Of a DNA stretch of 52,514 bases, positions 37,474 to 46,384 are shown piece by piece. A model generated the notes under the pieces. It worked only from the letters and a program-made list of their open reading frames with translations, was not told the origin of the DNA and did not search any database. The stretch's first letter is position 1. Every line of letters begins with the position of its first letter. The position numbers and the translations under genes were made by a program. The DNA is from Acidimicrobiia bacterium (GTDB lineage Bacteria; Actinomycetota; Acidimicrobiia; Spongiisociales; UBA5794), in contig JASJAX010000009.1 in the NCBI GenBank assembly GCA_030066755.1, positions 1-52,514 of the forward strand. Direction: 5' to 3'.

Positions 37474-40400
37474 TCACATCAGCAACGCGTCGAGGGCGGC
37501 TCTCACTCGCTTCTCGCTGATCGGGCCCTTGGCGCCGACGGTCTGGGCAAACACGCTGACCCGGAGTTCCTGCAGCATCCATACGATCTCGATCAGCTCG
37601 GGCGACCACGACAGCACCTCGGCGAGCCGGTCGTGCTCCGCTTCGAGCGCATTGACTCGCGCCATCGCTTCGCGGTCCCGGTCGGGATGCTCGGGCACCT
37701 TGCGAAGACGCCATGCGGCCGCCTCCAGATAGCGGCGGAGATCGTCGAGCCGCTCGGCTCCAATCGCAGTGATGAAACCCGGAAAGACCAAGCGGTCGAT
37801 CTGTTCCTCAACGTCGGCCATCACGTCGCCGAAGGCGTCGGCGGCGGTTTCGTCGAGCGCGAGATTCACCTGCTGGAGCGCAGCAAGCACGCCGACCGCA
37901 TCGACTCCGACTTGCTCGAGTGTGGTGGCCAGATCTGAACGCACTCGGTCGACGAGCCGATCGAACCCGGCGGAATCCCACACGCTGCCTCCGGCGTCAG
38001 CGAGGATGGCATCGACCGCACACCGCAGGCAGTCGTCCATCCACTCGGACATCGACGTGTAGGGACTGCCGACGATCGCCAGGCCGCTCTGGCCGTCGAG
38101 GACGGCGCTCAGCAGCCGATGTGGCGACGGCAGGTTGAGGAGTACCAGTCTGCGGAGGCCGCCCCACATGGCATCGAGCTGCTCATCCTCCGTCGCCATG
38201 AGCCGGATGGACACGGCGTCCCCGTCGTCGACGAGCGCGGGATAGGCGGATACCGAGCGATCCGGTCCGGCGATGTCGACTCGCGACGGCAAATCGCCGA
38301 AGTCCCATTCGGTGATTCCCTCACGTTCGATCGGGTGCTTCGAATCGGCCAGGGTGGCGCGGGCGGCGTCGCGCAGCTGACTCCGGAGCACGATCAGATC
38401 ATCGCCTTTGGCAACGACCCGGCCCGACGGATCGACGACGCGGTACCTCGGACGTACGTGGATCGGGATACGAGTCTGATCGAAGTCATCAGGGCCGATG
38501 ATGACGCCCGACCGACGGGTCAGCTCGCGGGCGAGTGCTTCGAGCAGACGGCCTGAGGTCGGGTCGAGCGCAGCTGCGACATCGGCAGCCGTGTCCGGTA
38601 CCGGCGCAAACGACTTGCGGATCTGCTTGGGGAGCGACCGCATCAGGGCGGTGATCAGCTCCGACCGAAGACCCGGAATGTTCCACTCGAACACCACCGG
38701 ATCGATGCGGTCGAGCTCTGCGAGTGGCACGTCGATCGTGACGCCGTCATTCGGACTGGCCGGATCGAACTCGTACTCCAACGCCAATGCGAGATCGCCG
38801 TAGTGCCATTCGGGCGGGAAGGCCGCTTCGTCGACGGCGTCGGCCTCCGGTTCGATCAGATCGGCGGGAGACAGATCGAGCAGGTGCGGGTGGCGCCCAC
38901 GTTCCCGCTTCCACCAGTTGTCGAAGTGTCGGACCGAGGTCACGTCGTCGGGTATCCGGGCGTCGAAGAACGTAACGATCATGTCGTCGGACACGAGCAA
39001 GTCGGCCCGCCGTTCTCGTGCCTCGACCTCGAGCACCGCATCGATCTGATCGGCGTTGTGGTCGACAAACCGGTGGGGTGCGTCCCATTCGCCGGCCACG
39101 AGTGCGTGGCGGATGAAGAGGTCACGGGCCACGGCGGGGTCATAGCGGCCGTACTGCACGATCCGGTCGCTCGACAATGCGAGGCCGAACAAGGTCGCGG
39201 TCTCGCGCGCCACGGCGGATCCACGATCGGCATCCCACCATGGGTCGGAGACCGAACGCCGCACGAGTGGTCCCGCAACCCGCTCGACCGTTTCCGGATC
39301 CACCGCCACGACCCCAGTTGCCCAGGTTCGTGTGGTCTCGATCAGCTCGGCGGCCATCACCCACTCCGGGGCACGTTTGAAGAGCACCGAGCCGGGACGA
39401 ATCGCAAACCGGGCACCGCGGGCCCCGCGATACTCCCAGCCGTCGGGATCCTTCTTCCCGACGTGCGACAGCAGGCCGGCGAGCAGCGACTCGTGCACCA
39501 AGGCCGGGTCGGCGGGGTCCCGGTTGGGTCGCATCCCCAGATCGTCCATCACCCGACGCAACTGAGCCCGTAAGTCCTGCCACTCCCTGACCCGACGCCA
39601 ATTGAGGTACTCGTCACGGCACATCCGACGGAACTGGTTCGAGGTCCGCGCCGTACGTTCACGAGCGATGTGCGTCCACAGGTTCAGCCAACTCAGGAAG
39701 TCGGAGTCGGGGTCGGCGAAACGGCGATGCTTCTCATCGGCTGCCTGTTCCTTGCCGAGCGGGCGTTCGCGAGGATCGATGATGGAGAGGGCGCTGACGA
39801 CCGTGAGCACCTCGCTGAGGCAGGCGTTGCGGTCGGCGGCGAGGAGCATCCGGCCCAAACGAGGATCGACCGGGATCCGCGCCAGCGCTCGCCCAACATC
39901 GGTCAGCCAGGCGCGGGTCCCGACGGGGTCGCCGGCAACCGCACCGAGTTCGTCGAGAAGTGCCACGCCGTCCTTGATCGCGCGAGTATCGGGAGCATCG
40001 ATGAACGGGAACGACTCGACGTCGCCCAGCCCGATCGCCGCCATCTGGAGCATGACGGATGCCAGGTTCGTTCGGAGGATCTCTGGATCCGTGTATTCCG
40101 GCCGGCCGGCGAAGTCCTCTTCGTCGTATAGCCGGATCGCAATGCCGGGACCGAGGCGGCCGCATCGGCCGGAGCGCTGGCGTGCCGACGCCTGTGAGAT
40201 CGGTTCGATCGGGAGCTGCTGAACCTTCGTGCGCCGGGAATAGCGAGAGATTCGGGCCAGGCCGGCATCGACAACGTATCGGATCCCGGGCACCGTCAGC
40301 GATGTCTCGGCAACGTTGGTGGCGACCACGATCCTGCGACCGGTGTGTGAGGCGAAGACACGATGCTGCTCGGCTGCTGACAGCCGCCCGAACAGCGGCA

Positions 40401-41361
40401 GGATCTCGGTGTGCCGCAGGCGCAGGTCCTCGAGGGTATCGACCGCGTCGCGGATCTCCCGCTCCCCGGAGCAGAACACCAGGATGTCGCCCGGGCCTGC
40501 CGCGCTGAGCTCGACCACGGCGTCGGCGATTGCCTGGCTCTGGTCACGGGGCTCGCTCAGGCTGGGATCGATCAACGGCCGGTACCGGACCTCGACTGGG
40601 TACGTTCGGCCCGCGACCTCGACCACCGGTGCGTCCGAGAAGTGGTCTGCAAACCGTGCGGTGTCGATGGTCGCCGAGGTGATGATGAGCTTGAGGTCGA
40701 GACGCTTCGGGAGGAGTCGCTTGAGGAATCCGAGCAGGAAGTCCACGTTGAGCGACCGCTCATGGGCTTCGTCCACGATGATCGTGTCGTATCGGTTGAG
40801 GAATCGATCTCGTTGGATCTCGTTGAGCAGGATGCCGTCGGTCATCACCTTGACGAGGGTGTGTTCGGTCACTTCATCGGTGAACCGCACGGTGTAGCCG
40901 ACCACCCCGCCGACTTCAGTGCCGACCTCATCGGCGATCCGCTCTGCGATCGATCGAGCGGCGATCCGCCGTGGCTGCGTGTGCCCGATCATCCCCGAGA
41001 CACCGCGTCCCAACTCGAGACAGAGCTTGGGCAGTTGAGTGCTCTTCCCGGACCCCGTCTCGCCGGCGACGATGACGACCTGATGATCCCGGATGGTGTC
41101 GAGCAGCTCGTCCCGCCACGCCGTGATCGGGAGGTCCTCGGGATACTGGAGCGTCGACGGAGCTGCGGAGCGACGGGTAGCGATTCGCATTTCGGCCGCA
41201 TCGAGCTCGGCGGCGATGAGCCCGAGGATCTCTCGAGCTCGCGTCGGCGCCGTCACCCGTTCCACCCCTCGCAACCGCCGCCGCAGCTCGACCCGGTCGG
41301 CCGTCATCAAGCCCTGCAATCGAGCGCGCAGATCGGCGACGGAAGGAGATGGGGCGGACAT
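37474..41361 (-). CDS. hrpA: ATP-dependent RNA helicase HrpA
   Basis: 'VIVAGETGSGKSTQLPKLCLELG', 'DEAHERSLN', 'ITSATIDTARFADHF', 'RQRSGRCGRLGPGIAIRLY', C-terminal DUF3418-like region; ATG 41361. Confidence 0.94.
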   Translation of the reverse strand: MSAPSPSVADLRARLQGLMTADRVELRRRLRGVERVTAPTRAREILGLIAAELDAAEMRIATRRSAAPSTLQYPEDLPITAWRDELLDTIRDHQVVIVAGETGSGKSTQLPKLCLELGRGVSGMIGHTQPRRIAARSIAERIADEVGTEVGGVVGYTVRFTDEVTEHTLVKVMTDGILLNEIQRDRFLNRYDTIIVDEAHERSLNVDFLLGFLKRLLPKRLDLKLIITSATIDTARFADHFSDAPVVEVAGRTYPVEVRYRPLIDPSLSEPRDQSQAIADAVVELSAAGPGDILVFCSGEREIRDAVDTLEDLRLRHTEILPLFGRLSAAEQHRVFASHTGRRIVVATNVAETSLTVPGIRYVVDAGLARISRYSRRTKVQQLPIEPISQASARQRSGRCGRLGPGIAIRLYDEEDFAGRPEYTDPEILRTNLASVMLQMAAIGLGDVESFPFIDAPDTRAIKDGVALLDELGAVAGDPVGTRAWLTDVGRALARIPVDPRLGRMLLAADRNACLSEVLTVVSALSIIDPRERPLGKEQAADEKHRRFADPDSDFLSWLNLWTHIARERTARTSNQFRRMCRDEYLNWRRVREWQDLRAQLRRVMDDLGMRPNRDPADPALVHESLLAGLLSHVGKKDPDGWEYRGARGARFAIRPGSVLFKRAPEWVMAAELIETTRTWATGVVAVDPETVERVAGPLVRRSVSDPWWDADRGSAVARETATLFGLALSSDRIVQYGRYDPAVARDLFIRHALVAGEWDAPHRFVDHNADQIDAVLEVEARERRADLLVSDDMIVTFFDARIPDDVTSVRHFDNWWKRERGRHPHLLDLSPADLIEPEADAVDEAAFPPEWHYGDLALALEYEFDPASPNDGVTIDVPLAELDRIDPVVFEWNIPGLRSELITALMRSLPKQIRKSFAPVPDTAADVAAALDPTSGRLLEALARELTRRSGVIIGPDDFDQTRIPIHVRPRYRVVDPSGRVVAKGDDLIVLRSQLRDAARATLADSKHPIEREGITEWDFGDLPSRVDIAGPDRSVSAYPALVDDGDAVSIRLMATEDEQLDAMWGGLRRLVLLNLPSPHRLLSAVLDGQSGLAIVGSPYTSMSEWMDDCLRCAVDAILADAGGSVWDSAGFDRLVDRVRSDLATTLEQVGVDAVGVLAALQQVNLALDETAADAFGDVMADVEEQIDRLVFPGFITAIGAERLDDLRRYLEAAAWRLRKVPEHPDRDREAMARVNALEAEHDRLAEVLSWSPELIEIVWMLQELRVSVFAQTVGAKGPISEKRVRAALDALLM

Positions 41362-41382
41362 CGGAGGAATGCTACGGGAGGT

Positions 41383-41522
41383 ACTTGGAACTTGGAACTT
41401 GGAACTTGGAACTTGGAACTTGGAACTTGGAACTTGGAACTTGGAACCCGGGACCTGGGACCTGGGACCTGAGACCTGAGACCTGAGACCTGCGACCTGC
41501 GACCCGCGGCCTGCGACCTGAG
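41383..41522. repeat. Heptamer array 11: ACTTGGA x9 then ACCCGGG/ACCTGGG/ACCTGAG/ACCTGCG units (20 units)
   Basis: 140 bp with no phase slip; divergent gap, 22 bp upstream of the hrpA start; followed by GCGGCCGC (41526-41533). Confidence 0.96.
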
Positions 41523-41568
41523 ACTGCGGCCGCATCGACCGCCTCCTCCCCCTCCCTATCCTCATCCC

Positions 41569-42411
41569 ATGCACTACGCCGTTGATATCCCGAACTTCGG
41601 GTTGTGGTCGGATCCCCGGGAGGTGGCGACCTTCGCCCGCCAGCTCGAGGATGCGGGCTGGGACGGCCTCAGCGTGTGGGACCACATCGTGTTCATGGAT
41701 GGGGCTGAGGTTGCCGATCCGTGGATCCTCCTGGCCGCAGCTGCGACGGCGACCAGCGATCTGACGCTGATGAACATGGTGGCACCGCTCCCCCGACGTC
41801 ATCCGTGGAAGCTCGCCCGAGAGACCGTGAGCCTCGACCTCCTCTCCAGCGGGCGGTTCATCCTCGGCGTCGGCATCGGTTGGCCGACCGATCCCGAGTT
41901 CGCCCGATTCCATCAGGAAGAGGACCTGAGAACGCGCGGCGACATGCTCGACGAGGGGCTCGACGTCCTGCTCGGCCTCTGGAGCGGCGAGCCGTTCAAC
42001 TACGCCGGCGACCACTACCAGATCGACGAGGTGGCGTTTCTGCCGAGACCGCTCCAGGAGCCCCGGATCCCGATCTGGGTTGCCGGCATGTGGCCCGGGG
42101 GCAGGCCGTTCCGGCGTGCGGCACGATTTGACGGTGTCGTCCCGATCGGGTTCGACGGCGAGAACTTCACTGAGATCGGCCCGGATGAAGTCACCGCGAT
42201 CCTCGGAGTCATCACTGAACATCGTGACGACACAGGTCCGTACGACTTCTCACTTTCGATCGACTGGATCCAGGACCGGCCGAGCGCCCGAGAGAAGATC
42301 GCCGCCCTCGAGATAGCCGGCGTGACGTGGGTGCGGGAACAATGGAATCCCTGGTCCGGGTTTGAGTTCGACGACTGGCGCAGAGCCGCGCTCGAAGGGC
42401 CACCGAGATGA
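41569..42411 (+). CDS. LLM-class (luciferase-like/F420-type) oxidoreductase
   Basis: 'FGLWSDPREVATFARQLEDAGWDGLSVWDHIVF', 'LLSSGRFILGVGIGWPTDPEF'. Confidence 0.9.
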   Translation: MHYAVDIPNFGLWSDPREVATFARQLEDAGWDGLSVWDHIVFMDGAEVADPWILLAAAATATSDLTLMNMVAPLPRRHPWKLARETVSLDLLSSGRFILGVGIGWPTDPEFARFHQEEDLRTRGDMLDEGLDVLLGLWSGEPFNYAGDHYQIDEVAFLPRPLQEPRIPIWVAGMWPGGRPFRRAARFDGVVPIGFDGENFTEIGPDEVTAILGVITEHRDDTGPYDFSLSIDWIQDRPSAREKIAALEIAGVTWVREQWNPWSGFEFDDWRRAALEGPPR

Positions 42412-42827
42412 GCGAGGTGACATTGCACATCACCGGACTCGGCGAGGCCGAGTTGCGCTGGCAGGACCTCGTCGCCCTTCCCGGCAGCGTCGCCGACGCC
42501 GGCACCGTCGCCGCCGGGGCCGTCGGTCTGGCCGTGCCGGTTGCTGCGATTCTCGACTCCGTCGCCGTCGCCGATGCCGCGACCCACGGCACGGTCATCT
42601 CGGCAGACGGCGAATACACCGCCTCCATCCCGATCGAAACGCTGCGCAGTGGCGGTTGGCTCGCAGTCGGCCTCGATGGCGGTCCGTTGCCGCGGGACCG
42701 AGGTGGTCCTCTTCGGTTGACCGTCGCCGACGGCACAACGCTGTGTTGGAACGTGAAGGACGTTGGTTCGATCCGCCTGACCGATGCGCCCGAGCCCGAC
42801 TCGGTACCGGAGAATCCGCCGCATTGA
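42408..42827 (+). CDS. Small protein resembling a truncated molybdopterin-binding (sulfite oxidase-like) domain
   Basis: 'GGPLPRDRGGPLRLTVADGTTLCWNVKDVGSIRL'. Confidence 0.55.
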   Translation: MSEVTLHITGLGEAELRWQDLVALPGSVADAGTVAAGAVGLAVPVAAILDSVAVADAATHGTVISADGEYTASIPIETLRSGGWLAVGLDGGPLPRDRGGPLRLTVADGTTLCWNVKDVGSIRLTDAPEPDSVPENPPH

Positions 42828-42835
42828 GGCTGAAG

Positions 42836-42919
42836 TCTCAAGTCTCAGGTCTCAAGTCTCAAGCCCGAAGTCCGCGGGCTCAGGCCCCAAGTCCCAGGTG
42901 TCACGTCTCCGGTCTCAGG
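42836..42919. repeat. Heptamer array 12 (12 units, TCTCAAG/TCTCAGG plus divergent units)
   Basis: Exact 7-bp phase even in divergent units (CCCGAAG TCCGCGG GCTCAGG CCCCAAG); convergent gap. Confidence 0.88.
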
Positions 42920-42932
42920 TTCAGGGATCGCC

Positions 42933-43325
42933 TCAAGGCTTTCGGCGGAGTTCGCGGATTTGGAGGATGGCGAAGTCGAGGACTGCGAGGCTGAGGATGC
43001 CGAGTGCCCACTTGCCTCCGGCACTCATCGTGTTGGGGATCACGAGCAGCACGATGGCGCCGAGCACCCACGCCAGGTCGCCGACCGTCGCGACCACCGC
43101 AATCCGACGATCGAATGCTGGAGTCGCCGCATTGGATCGGAGGATGAGCCCGTACGGGACGAGGGCAAACCCGACGACGGCAATCACCCAGACAGGGAGA
43201 TCGAACCAGTCACCGATGACCACCGAACCGACCAGGAGGATGGAGCCGGAGACAATGCAGAACCAACCGTTGCCGGAGATGATCCTGGCGAGCCGATCAT
43301 CCGTCTGGTTGGTCGATGCCGTCAT
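42933..43325 (-). CDS. Hypothetical 4-TM membrane protein
   Basis: 'ISGNGWFCIVSGSILLVGSVVIGDWFDLPVWVIAVVGFALVPYGLIL'. Confidence 0.7.
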   Translation of the reverse strand: MTASTNQTDDRLARIISGNGWFCIVSGSILLVGSVVIGDWFDLPVWVIAVVGFALVPYGLILRSNAATPAFDRRIAVVATVGDLAWVLGAIVLLVIPNTMSAGGKWALGILSLAVLDFAILQIRELRRKP

Positions 43326-43430
43326 GAGCGCCTCCTGTGTCGGGAATCATCACCGTGCCGCGGCAGTCGCGGCAAATCAATTACCTGCCACGTCATTCCG
43401 CTCATACGGGACACGTTCTACGCTCAGGAC

Positions 43431-44237
43431 ATGGCGACGACCGCAGCACCGACCTTCGGCGAAGTTCTCCGCCTGTGGCGTACCACCCGGCGGATGTCCC
43501 AACTCGGGTTGGCCGCCGAGGCCGAGGTCTCGCAGCGCCATTTGAGTTTCCTCGAAACCGGCCGGGCGAAGCCGAGCCGCGAGATGGTCACCCACCTTGC
43601 GGCGATTCTCGACCTCCCACTTCGTGCGAGGAACGACATGCTCTTGTCTGCCGGTTTCGCACCGGCCTTCCCCGAGACGGCGCTCGATGAGCCGGCGATG
43701 GACCAAGTGCGGCACGTGCTCGAGTTCCTCCTGGAGGCGCATGAGCCCTTCCCCGCGATCGTCGTGGACCGGCGGTGGAACTCCGTGATGACCAACGAAG
43801 CGGCCGGGCGTTTCCTCGCAGGCTTCATCGACCTTGCGTCGGCCGCTGCGATCGGACCCAACCTCGCTCGGCTCACCTTTCACCCCGGTGGACTCCGGTC
43901 GACGATCGTGAATTGGGACGAGGCGGCCGGGATGGTCCTGCAGCGACTCGAGCGCGAGGTGGCCGACCGCGCCGGCGATCTCGAACTCGCAGCGCTCCTC
44001 GACGAGGTGCTCGAGTACCCGGGGGTCGCCGATCTGCAACGAGCCCCCGAGCTGCCGAGCGGCCGGGACCTCCTCGTCCCCGTCCACTACCGCGCCGACA
44101 ATCGGGACGTGCGCATGTTCTCGACCATTGCGACGATCGGCGCCGCCTACGACGTCACGCTGGAGGAACTCCGCCTCGAAACGTTCTTCCCGGCCGACCC
44201 GGACAGCGAGGCGGTGCTGCGAGCCATGGCGGGCTGA
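43431..44237 (+). CDS. XRE-family regulator with MmyB-like ligand-binding domain
   Basis: 'FGEVLRLWRTTRRMSQLGLAAEAEVSQRHLSFLETGRAKPSREMVTHLA'; C-terminal MmyB-like PAS region. Confidence 0.9.
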   Translation: MATTAAPTFGEVLRLWRTTRRMSQLGLAAEAEVSQRHLSFLETGRAKPSREMVTHLAAILDLPLRARNDMLLSAGFAPAFPETALDEPAMDQVRHVLEFLLEAHEPFPAIVVDRRWNSVMTNEAAGRFLAGFIDLASAAAIGPNLARLTFHPGGLRSTIVNWDEAAGMVLQRLEREVADRAGDLELAALLDEVLEYPGVADLQRAPELPSGRDLLVPVHYRADNRDVRMFSTIATIGAAYDVTLEELRLETFFPADPDSEAVLRAMAG

Positions 44238-45716
44238 TCACCGCCGATGAGCCCAACGCCGCACGAGGTCGTCGCGATACTCGTCGAACACTGCGAGGGC
44301 GCCCGCGAGATCGGCGCTCGTCGCGTCCCGAGGCACCTCGAACCGCTCGGCGATCCGCTCGAGCAGCTCGCCTGCGGCGTCGTCGATCTTCGCGGTGGCA
44401 TGGCTCGCGGCTGCCCCGACACCGAGTGAGAGCCCGACCGGGATGAGCACCTCAACTGCCCGGACTGCTCTGCTCACGGCCGGCATCAGGATCTCTGCCG
44501 TTGTTGCTGCGGAAGCCAAGAGACCGATCTCGTGTTGGGCGTCCCCGGCTTCGTGGATGACGGCGATGGACAGGCTCGTGGCCAGGTACGCCGCCGTTGC
44601 TGCATTGGCGAAGGTGTGGTCTTCACCAGGGTCGGAAAACCATGCCGCGTCCATTCGGTCCGGGCCCAGGACCCCGTCGACCACGGCAGCCAGGTGGTCC
44701 GGCCCGTCGTCGGCGGTGATGAGGTGCCGCATCCAGGCGACCGACGCGTGCGCCTCCCGATCCGCCACCATCGCGAGTTGCGCAACCACGGCGCGGGGCT
44801 CGATGCCGATGAGGGAAACGATGGCACGGTCGAGGGCCTCGGGATCCGGTCCTTTGATCCGGTCGTTCTGGGCAGCGACGAGTTCGACGACGAGCGCAGC
44901 GATCTGCTCCACGTCGTCGAGTTGACCAAGCAGCCGAACTACCCCGTCCACGGTCTGCGCCGATCCGTCGACCACGTCGGCTCGGATCAGCGATCCACGG
45001 ATCGTCGCGGCAGTTCGACCGGTGCCCTTCGCCAGCCACGAAGCAACGAGATGTGAGTCTTCCCCTGTCGTGGCGCCGGCAAGGTGACCAACGAAGGTGA
45101 TCGCAACGAGATCACCGGAGACGACTCGCGCTGCGAAGGCGTCCAGGATGGCGTTCGAAACGGATCCCTTGGTCGCGCCGACGGCGCGACCGACTTCGGC
45201 GATCGCCCGAAGATCGTGACCGCCGGCGATGAGGGCGTCGACCAGCGTGACGACGTGCCCGGCGTCCAAGTCGGTGATCGCAGCATTGATGGTGCGTCTT
45301 CGGCTCGCCGCGGACACATCGGGATCGAGCAGGAGCGCGTCCAGGCACCGATAGGCGGCCGCAATGCCGGTCCCCGGTTGATGAGTCGTTCCGTCATGAC
45401 GGATGGCCTCGGACACCGCCGCTTGGACCGCACGACTCAGCCCGTTGACGATCTCGACAGCGGCCTGCTCGAGACGTTCGACGGCCGCAGCGCGGGCGTG
45501 GAGATCAGCTGCCCACTCGGCGAGTCGACGAGCTCGACACTCGAGCCGCTTGGTGACCTGCGGGAGCGGAGGCCAAGGATGGCGATTCGACACCGCAGCG
45601 ATGTTGGCTGCGGCCGAGTCGAGTGTGGCGGCGTGCGCAGCGCACGCTGCGGCGATGCCGTGGAGGTCCCGCGGTGCGACCGCCCGGTCAAACCGACCGG
45701 AAATGCCGAGAGTCAT
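44238..45716 (-). CDS. Large alpha-helical hypothetical protein
   Basis: 492-aa ORF; Ala-rich helical N terminus with 'HPWPPLPQVTKRLECRARRLAEWAADL'; internal hydrophobic 'VLIPVGLSLGVGAAASHA'. Confidence 0.6.
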   Translation of the reverse strand: MTLGISGRFDRAVAPRDLHGIAAACAAHAATLDSAAANIAAVSNRHPWPPLPQVTKRLECRARRLAEWAADLHARAAAVERLEQAAVEIVNGLSRAVQAAVSEAIRHDGTTHQPGTGIAAAYRCLDALLLDPDVSAASRRRTINAAITDLDAGHVVTLVDALIAGGHDLRAIAEVGRAVGATKGSVSNAILDAFAARVVSGDLVAITFVGHLAGATTGEDSHLVASWLAKGTGRTAATIRGSLIRADVVDGSAQTVDGVVRLLGQLDDVEQIAALVVELVAAQNDRIKGPDPEALDRAIVSLIGIEPRAVVAQLAMVADREAHASVAWMRHLITADDGPDHLAAVVDGVLGPDRMDAAWFSDPGEDHTFANAATAAYLATSLSIAVIHEAGDAQHEIGLLASAATTAEILMPAVSRAVRAVEVLIPVGLSLGVGAAASHATAKIDDAAGELLERIAERFEVPRDATSADLAGALAVFDEYRDDLVRRWAHRR

Positions 45717-45872
45717 GATGCGACTATCCAGAACCCACCCGGCCGAAACAAGGGGTGCGTCGGCGTCAGTCCGGACGCGCCGAGAGGTCGGGATCGAACG
45801 ACCCCGACCTATCGACGATTGATTCGCCACCGACTCGAGTCCCGAACGGGAATCGACGTTGTCGTCGCACGA

Positions 45873-45926
45873 AGCGATCTCATCGCAAGCAGCGACCTGA
45901 TCGCACGAGGCAATCTCATCGCACGG
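45873..45926. repeat. Three 18-bp tandem dyad repeats (AGCGATCTCATCGCAAGC / AGCGACCTGATCGCACGA / GGCAATCTCATCGCACGG)
   Basis: Each contains a GCGAT-N3-ATCGC-type dyad; upstream of the 44238-45716 CDS. Confidence 0.75.
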
Positions 45927-46062
45927 TGTGCGTGCTGGTGGCCCGCTCGTAGTCGACGAGACGCCCGGATTGGGCTTCTTCGACCCAGCGTGGTGCCCGA
46001 CGTTCGGCGAGGCCGAGACGGTTCAGCACGCCGGCGAGACGGCTCTGATTGTGGAGCTGCAC
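45916..46062 (-). CDS. Small ORF, 48 aa (MQLHNQSRLAGVLNRLGLAERRAPRWVEEAQSGRLVDYERATSTHTVR)
   Basis: GTG start preceded by AAAGGAGGGG; not in the supplied ORF track because of its size. Confidence 0.45.
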   Translation of the reverse strand: MQLHNQSRLAGVLNRLGLAERRAPRWVEEAQSGRLVDYERATSTHTVR

Positions 46063-46151
46063 GATTCCCCTCCTTTCCTCGAGTCGTGGGGCCGTCGCCT
46101 CTCATTGCGACGGTCCGTGCAGGTGCGGTGAGCCCGACCCACCGCCCCGGT

Positions 46152-46193
46152 ACCGTCTCGGCGAGAAAAGGCCGTATATGTGGCCGAGACGGT
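46152..46193. repeat. Inverted repeat ACCGTCTCGGC-N20-GCCGAGACGGT
   Basis: Perfect 11-bp arms; a third copy of GCCGAGACGGT at 46012-46022. Confidence 0.75.
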
Positions 46194-46221
46194 GCGGCGG
46201 CGGCGGGTAGGACCACCGACG

Positions 46222-46301
46222 TGGGCGAGCGGAGACTCGAACTCCTTGCTGAGCGTGTCGGAGGCACGAACCGGCTCAGGATCCCCCGGATGGGCTCGCC
46301 C
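46222..46301 (-). ncRNA. tRNA-like structured element (not a canonical tRNA)
   Basis: Minus strand: GGGCGAGC...GGAG-TTCGAGT-CTCC-GCTCGCCC-A: 8-bp acceptor-like stem, canonical T-loop, plus two internal hairpins. Confidence 0.35.
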
Positions 46302-46339
46302 GCTTTCGTCTGTCAGGGTGCGGTCGGGGGCGGCCAATG

Positions 46340-46362
46340 AAAAAGCCGCCCGGTGGGCGGCT
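46340..46362 (-). terminator. Intrinsic terminator on the minus strand (AGCCGCCC-ACC-GGGCGGCT-TTTT)
   Basis: Plus strand AAAAAGCCGCCCGGTGGGCGGCT: strong stem plus T-run on the minus transcript. Confidence 0.75.
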
Positions 46363-46384
46363 CCTCAGCTGGGTCGATGTCCCG

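Noticed and set aside
41362-42222. N-terminal extension of the hrpA ORF to 1582 aa
   Set aside because: The extension translates heptamer array 11 and antisense of the LLM gene; the natural start is ATG 41361.
44238-45716. Toxin/immunity or T7SS polymorphic toxin locus
   Set aside because: No WXG100 partner, no recognised toxin domain and no immunity gene visible; kept only as a speculative note.
45084-46340. Plus ORF (418 aa) across the accessory region
   Set aside because: Low-complexity translation, overlaps the minus-strand helical protein and tandem repeats; no recognisable domain.
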